Assembly: GCA_020429495.1 (NCBI GenBank)
Contig: JAGQLJ010000109.1
Location: forward strand, 1 to 8,823
DNA: 8,823 nucleotides
Direction: 5' to 3'
Source: Candidatus Dojkabacteria bacterium
Lineage (GTDB): Bacteria; Patescibacteriota; Dojkabacteria; J137
Shown: piece by piece, positions 5,521-8,823 of the stretch
Layout of the letters: every line of letters begins with the position of its first letter
How positions within the stretch are numbered: the first letter of the stretch is position 1
Made by a program: the position numbers and the translations under genes
The notes under the pieces: model-generated
What the model saw: only the letters and a program-made list of their open reading frames with translations
Told to the model about the DNA's origin: nothing
Database searches by the model: none

Positions 5521-7353
5521 TTATCTAGTTACTTGAAAACTTTGTACTTCAGCTAAAAGATTTTTTGCTTTTGAATCTTGCTCAAAATGTTTTCTTACCG
5601 GTTCTAATAACTTATTAAGGTAATCAATAACTGCATTCTTTAGATCTTCTGGGTGAAGTGCTTCTTCACCTTGCTTATACAAATCTTCAAGTTCTTTGTA
5701 TGATTTAAGTTTTATATCTCCACCAAATTTTTCATCTCTTTTAATTACGAACTCATTGTTTTCGAATAAAGGCATATCTCGTTTTAAGTATTTTGCTTCA
5801 AATATAATTTGTTTGCAGTAATCTAAAATAGGATTGTCTTCAATTTCTCCTGGTGGACAGTAAGCTTTTTTAATTTTTCTTGCTACATCCTCAGCTGAAT
5901 CAGTCATAAAAATTGCTGTATCTGGTTTTGATTTAGACATTTTCATAGCTATTTTTGCAGCATCTGGGTCTTCATAATATGAGACTGAAACCTTCCTATT
6001 TTCAAAATCTATTATTTCAAATGTTATGCCTAATACTATAGTTTTTTCTCCATATTTAAGATTAAAGTTATATTTCTTCCCTTGTCCGTTATCAAGATTG
6101 TGATGTATTTCAACATTAAATATTTTAGCTTCGTCGGATGAATAATTAATGAATATATCCATATTGCCTATTTTTTCTACAAATGCTGATTTTCCACCAT
6201 TTGTATGACTAGCTTCACTTAAAGATATTTCTTTTACTATTCGTTCAGTTGGTTTGCCCAATCCTTGTAACATTCCATGGCTAACAACAACTGGCTTCCA
6301 GAATCCTAGCTCTGGTCCCACTTCACGTGCCAACATATTTACTTTTCTTTGATCCATTCCAAGTTGTGTTACCTGGCATTTCATAACTTTAAAGATGTCT
6401 GTTGTTTGCATTGCAGGGTAGAGTATTTGTGCTGCACTCAAGTCATCCATTTCAGATCTACCCATAATTTCAGTAGTCTTTAGAATTCTATTTAAAGAAG
6501 TATTTTTCATTACTTTCATAACTGTTTCCCAGTATTCTTCTTTATCAACAAAATCAGAAGTCCATAAGAATTCAGTTTTATCTAAATTCATTCCAGCTGC
6601 TTTCCAAATTTCTATAAAGTACATTCCAACTTTTTTAATTTTCTCCATATCTCCACCCATTTTGTTATTTAGGTATCCAAACCAATCAGCAACCCACATT
6701 CTGAATGTAAATCCTGCTTCAATCATTTTGTTTGTGTTTATTGCTCTAATAATTCCTTGTGCAATGTGCATTTGACCTGAAGGTTCAAATCCATCGTATG
6801 TAAATAGCTCTTCACCTGAAGTTAGAATTTCTGGCAATTGATCTTCACCCACAACTTCTCCACCTTTTTCTGGATCACCAATAGACATAATTAAATCTAT
6901 TTTTTCTTGTAGTTCTGGTGTAATTTCAATAACTTTTGCTGTCTTAGCAATTGTATTAATTTGCTCTTCATTCAAAACTTCTAGAATTGACTTACCAACT
7001 AAATCATCTGATCCTTTAATTATAAAAATTCCTTCATGATCATCACTTAGCCCAAATTCATCTTCAGCTAAAATCATTCCTGCAGACATTTCACCTCTCA
7101 TTGGTCGCTCTTCTAGTTTTATTTCTTGTCCTTCTTTAATTAACCAACCTGGAACAACATTTCCTGGTGCTAAATGTGGAACTAAATCTCCTTCTTCAAA
7201 GTTATTAGCAGCTGTTACAACTTGAACATTATCACCCGATCCATTATCTAATTGCACAATCCATAATCTGTCAGCATTCTCGTGTTTCTTTTTTTCTACA
7301 ATTTTGGAAATTGTTATTGGTTTTAATAGCTCTAGTAGTTTTTCTTTAGTCAT
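5521..7353 (-). CDS. tyrS: Tyrosine--tRNA ligase, eukaryotic/archaeal type, with N-terminal tRNA-binding domain and large insertion
   Basis: This enzyme charges tRNA-Tyr with tyrosine in the cytoplasm. The class I core begins near residue 184: YDGFEPSGQMHIAQG (186-200) holds the HIGH-equivalent, followed by WVADWFGYLNNKMGGD (220-235), EIMGRSE, AAQILYPAMQTTDIF (307-321), QLGMDQRKVNMLARE (330-344) and KMSKSKPD (471-478). These motifs and the C-terminal LHPEDLK...EPVRKHF pattern are of the archaeal/eukaryotic (plant cytosolic-like) TyrRS branch, not the usual bacterial TyrS. Residues about 13-112 form an EMAPII/Trbp111/PheT-B2-type OB fold (HENADRL, VVTAANNFEEGD, MRGEMSAGMI, FGLSDDHEGI), placed N-terminally, whereas human TyrRS carries a similar domain C-terminally. 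Between GLGKP (364-368) and the KMSKS loop lies an extra segment of about 85-95 residues of unknown role. The catalytic motifs look intact. The start follows a good promoter, without a Shine-Dalgarno. Confidence 0.95.
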   Translation of the reverse strand: MTKEKLLELLKPITISKIVEKKKHENADRLWIVQLDNGSGDNVQVVTAANNFEEGDLVPHLAPGNVVPGWLIKEGQEIKLEERPMRGEMSAGMILAEDEFGLSDDHEGIFIIKGSDDLVGKSILEVLNEEQINTIAKTAKVIEITPELQEKIDLIMSIGDPEKGGEVVGEDQLPEILTSGEELFTYDGFEPSGQMHIAQGIIRAINTNKMIEAGFTFRMWVADWFGYLNNKMGGDMEKIKKVGMYFIEIWKAAGMNLDKTEFLWTSDFVDKEEYWETVMKVMKNTSLNRILKTTEIMGRSEMDDLSAAQILYPAMQTTDIFKVMKCQVTQLGMDQRKVNMLAREVGPELGFWKPVVVSHGMLQGLGKPTERIVKEISLSEASHTNGGKSAFVEKIGNMDIFINYSSDEAKIFNVEIHHNLDNGQGKKYNFNLKYGEKTIVLGITFEIIDFENRKVSVSYYEDPDAAKIAMKMSKSKPDTAIFMTDSAEDVARKIKKAYCPPGEIEDNPILDYCKQIIFEAKYLKRDMPLFENNEFVIKRDEKFGGDIKLKSYKELEDLYKQGEEALHPEDLKNAVIDYLNKLLEPVRKHFEQDSKAKNLLAEVQSFQVTR

Positions 7354-7376
7354 AAGTGGTTATCTAATTATGACCA

Positions 7377-7406
7377 ATTATATCAGCAATAGAGCAATAG
7401 TGGAAA
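7377..7406 (-). promoter_or_regulatory. Promoter of tyrS (extended -10)
   Basis: On the minus strand TTTCCA (7406-7401) is followed after 18 bases by a perfect TATAAT (7382-7377), preceded by TG at 7385-7384 (extended -10, TGATATAAT). The predicted start near 7370 gives a leader of roughly 17 nt with no Shine-Dalgarno before the ATG at 7353. Confidence 0.72.
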
Positions 7407-7425
7407 AGATTGCTTGTATAAGTGG

Positions 7426-7444
7426 ATTTACTGATTTAGTAAAT
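7426..7444. repeat. Inverted repeat over a promoter, possible operator
   Basis: Perfect seven-base arms ATTTACT (7426-7432) and AGTAAAT (7438-7444) flank the five-base centre GATTT. It covers the -35 and spacer of the rightward promoter and lies upstream of both divergent genes. Half-sites about one helical turn apart would suit a dimeric repressor, but chance is not excluded in AT-rich DNA. Confidence 0.4.
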
Positions 7445-7455
7445 TATGTTATCAT
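7427..7455 (+). promoter_or_regulatory. Promoter of the 189-aa protein gene (extended -10)
   Basis: TTTACT (7427-7432) and TATCAT (7450-7455) are separated by 17 bases, and TG at 7447-7448 makes the -10 extended (TGTTATCAT). The -10 differs from consensus at one position. The expected start near 7462 gives a leader of about 19 nt before the ATG at 7481. Confidence 0.65.
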
Positions 7456-7480
7456 TATTTGGTAACAAAACTGCATTTAT

Positions 7481-8050
7481 ATGGAAAGTAATAGATTTTT
7501 TGATACACAAGATGTAACCAGAACAACCACTGGTGTTCATTTTACGTCTGAATCAAAGAGCTCATCTATCTATGCTAGAAGAGAACTAGCCGAAAAAGAA
7601 GCGCAATTAGAAAGCAAACGATTAGAAAGGGTAAGATTATTTGAAGAAGCTAGAGCAAATCATAAAGAAGAAATATTAGCAAATAGGTCTGCAGAAACCC
7701 AAGAATCACAGGCTTTAACTAGACTAGATACTGAGCCTATTCTATCCTCTCAAGATACAACTATTGCTACTCCTACTTTAGATAAAAAAGTTGTATTAGA
7801 CCTATTTACTGGGCCTACTTTAATAGGTATAGGTATAGAACATCCTCAAATTAAGCAACTTATAGTAGATGCGAAAAATCATTTTGTGACTACTGGAAAT
7901 CCCCTAGAGGTAGTTCTAAAAACTAATATGCTTGATTTTAAAAGCGTTACATATAGTGCAAGAAAACTTCATACAATCTTAAGTGTATTCCCTACAATAA
8001 AACCAGTTTGGGATTTTGAAGATAACCGAGAGCAGGCTATTGAAGCATAA
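7481..8050 (+). CDS. Hypothetical coiled-coil protein
   Basis: I do not recognise this 189-aa protein. Residues 1-30 are polar and Ser/Thr-rich, probably disordered. Residues about 31-72 are a highly charged, Glu/Arg/Lys/Ala-rich helix likely to form a coiled coil. Residues about 73-100 are a Ser/Thr linker, and about 101-189 look like a small folded domain (KKVVLDLFTGPTLIGIGIEHP near its start, VTYSARKLHTIL later). There is no signal peptide, membrane helix or cysteine, so it is presumably cytoplasmic. The ATG at 7481 fits the extended -10 promoter 26 bp upstream; no Shine-Dalgarno is present. It is transcribed divergently from tyrS, and its last 14 bp overlap the end of the convergent tyrA-like gene. 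Its charged helix and acidic C-terminus would suit an adaptor or partner-binding role, but this is not shown. Confidence 0.72.
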   Translation: MESNRFFDTQDVTRTTTGVHFTSESKSSSIYARRELAEKEAQLESKRLERVRLFEEARANHKEEILANRSAETQESQALTRLDTEPILSSQDTTIATPTLDKKVVLDLFTGPTLIGIGIEHPQIKQLIVDAKNHFVTTGNPLEVVLKTNMLDFKSVTYSARKLHTILSVFPTIKPVWDFEDNREQAIEA

Positions 8051-8771
8051 TATTTGAGTTTATCTTTTTAGCTACCTCAATAAACTTTTCGAACATTTCC
8101 TTTGCATAAGGATTAAATGTCATCATATCGTCAAATAGCTGACCTGTATCGTTTTCTACTGCTTCTTGATTGTACAAAACACCTTCAAAACCTTTTGTTG
8201 AAATATCATTTCGCCTAACATCTAGTAACATTCCAATTTTACCAATCAAGAATGCATATGCATGAGTGTATGCTGCCTGCTTATCGTGCTCTTCTGGTGT
8301 TAGCTCAATTAGCTCGCAACCTAAGCTTTTCCAAAAGTTTAGAAAATCTTTAACTCTTTGCTCGTTTTTTATTCTTAATGAATGGTGAATAAACTTTAAA
8401 CCATCAAAAAAAGATGCATCTTTTGTTGAATCAGGACCAAACATTGGATGTGTTGAAAGCAAATCACAATTTAGATTATCTTGCATAACCTTTGCAGGAT
8501 GCATTGAAACAGAACACACATCAACAACAAGCGATGTTTCAGAAATTAAATCTTTTATCTCTAATATTTGTTTTTCAAAAATAGATATTGGAACAGTTGG
8601 GATAATAATGTCTGCTTTGCAAATGTTTTCTATTGATTCAAATTTTCCGCCAATTTCTGCAGATCTTGAATACATTTTCACTTCAAATAAATCTGCACAG
8701 TGGTTAGTAAAAGTTTTGTAAAGATTGTCTCCAAATCTTCCATTACCAATAATTCCTATTATGTATTTCAT
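8037..8771 (-). CDS. TyrA-family prephenate/arogenate dehydrogenase
   Basis: This 244-aa protein is a dinucleotide-binding dehydrogenase of the TyrA family, which oxidatively decarboxylates prephenate or arogenate toward tyrosine. The N-terminal Rossmann fold carries GNGRFG (9-14, the GxGxxG turn). Further on are DVCSVSMHPAKVM (84-96) and THPMFGPDS (107-115), the hallmark of the family with its catalytic-type His (H108). EEHDKQAAYTHAYAF (160-174) follows, with two conserved-type histidines (H162, H170), then a helical C-terminal domain (TKGFEG...NDTGQLFDDMMTFNPYA). It is shorter than many TyrA proteins (about 270-290 aa), mostly at the C-terminal dimerisation part. No chorismate mutase or ACT domain is fused. 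Prephenate versus arogenate specificity and NAD versus NADP use cannot be decided by eye. The start sits a few bases after a strong promoter. The gene overlaps the 189-aa gene tail-to-tail. Confidence 0.88.
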   Translation of the reverse strand: MKYIIGIIGNGRFGDNLYKTFTNHCADLFEVKMYSRSAEIGGKFESIENICKADIIIPTVPISIFEKQILEIKDLISETSLVVDVCSVSMHPAKVMQDNLNCDLLSTHPMFGPDSTKDASFFDGLKFIHHSLRIKNEQRVKDFLNFWKSLGCELIELTPEEHDKQAAYTHAYAFLIGKIGMLLDVRRNDISTKGFEGVLYNQEAVENDTGQLFDDMMTFNPYAKEMFEKFIEVAKKINSNIMLQ

Positions 8772-8780
8772 TTTTATAAA

Positions 8781-8809
8781 ATAATATTTAATTTTTCTAA
8801 ACTTGTCAG
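8781..8809 (-). promoter_or_regulatory. Promoter of the tyrA-like gene
   Basis: On the minus strand CTGACA (8809-8804) and TATTAT (8786-8781) are separated by exactly 17 bases, and each differs from consensus at one position. The predicted start near 8774 lies about 3 nt before the ATG at 8771, so the message would be essentially leaderless. No Shine-Dalgarno is present. Confidence 0.7.
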
Positions 8810-8823
8810 TTCGAGTGAAATAC

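Noticed and set aside
5968..6252. Mini-intein in TyrRS
   Set aside because: The insert is shorter than known mini-inteins and lacks an initial Cys/Ser splice block and the terminal His-Asn/Cys junction.

Overview
This AT-rich window reads as a stretch of a small, gene-dense bacterial genome, most likely a Candidate Phyla Radiation (Patescibacteria) member. That placement is inferred from four things: a eukaryote/archaeal-type TyrRS, a TsaC-TsaE fusion, extracytoplasmic proteins with no clear counterpart in model bacteria, and gene starts that almost all lack a Shine-Dalgarno sequence. The standard bacterial code fits: the 205-aa transporter-like gene ends sensibly at a TGA, and glycine is read from GGN throughout. 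I see no tRNA, rRNA, CRISPR array, transposase or integrase, and no gene-free stretch above 300 bases.

Left part, plus strand (1-2640). The 3' end of a secreted or membrane-anchored protein gene is followed by an intrinsic terminator. Next comes the most striking gene: an ECF-like sigma-70 factor whose polypeptide continues through hydrophobic Ala/Gly-rich segments into a duplicated, cysteine-containing domain that looks extracytoplasmic. It has its own terminator. The truncated first gene resembles the end of the same type of domain.

Middle, minus strand (2624-7353). In transcription order these are: a TyrRS with an N-terminal EMAPII/PheT-type tRNA-binding domain and a roughly 85-95-residue insertion before KMSKS; a single-pass membrane protein with an RskA-like (anti-sigma-K C-terminal) domain, closed by a strong terminator; a six-helix half-size MFS protein overlapping a small one-TM protein; and a TsaC-TsaE fusion for tRNA t6A synthesis with an extended -10 promoter set for a leaderless or nearly leaderless message.

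Right part (7354-8823). A 127-bp divergent intergenic region carries back-to-back promoters, with an inverted repeat over one of them. It separates tyrS from an unrecognised 189-aa coiled-coil protein. That gene overlaps tail-to-tail with a short TyrA-type prephenate/arogenate dehydrogenase gene, which has a good promoter just before its start.

Two themes link the genes. One is signalling across the envelope: a sigma factor fused to an apparent sensor domain, its partial relative, and an RskA-like domain protein. The other is translation and tyrosine: TyrRS, TyrA and t6A synthesis. Both links are inferred from content and proximity, not shown by the sequence alone.
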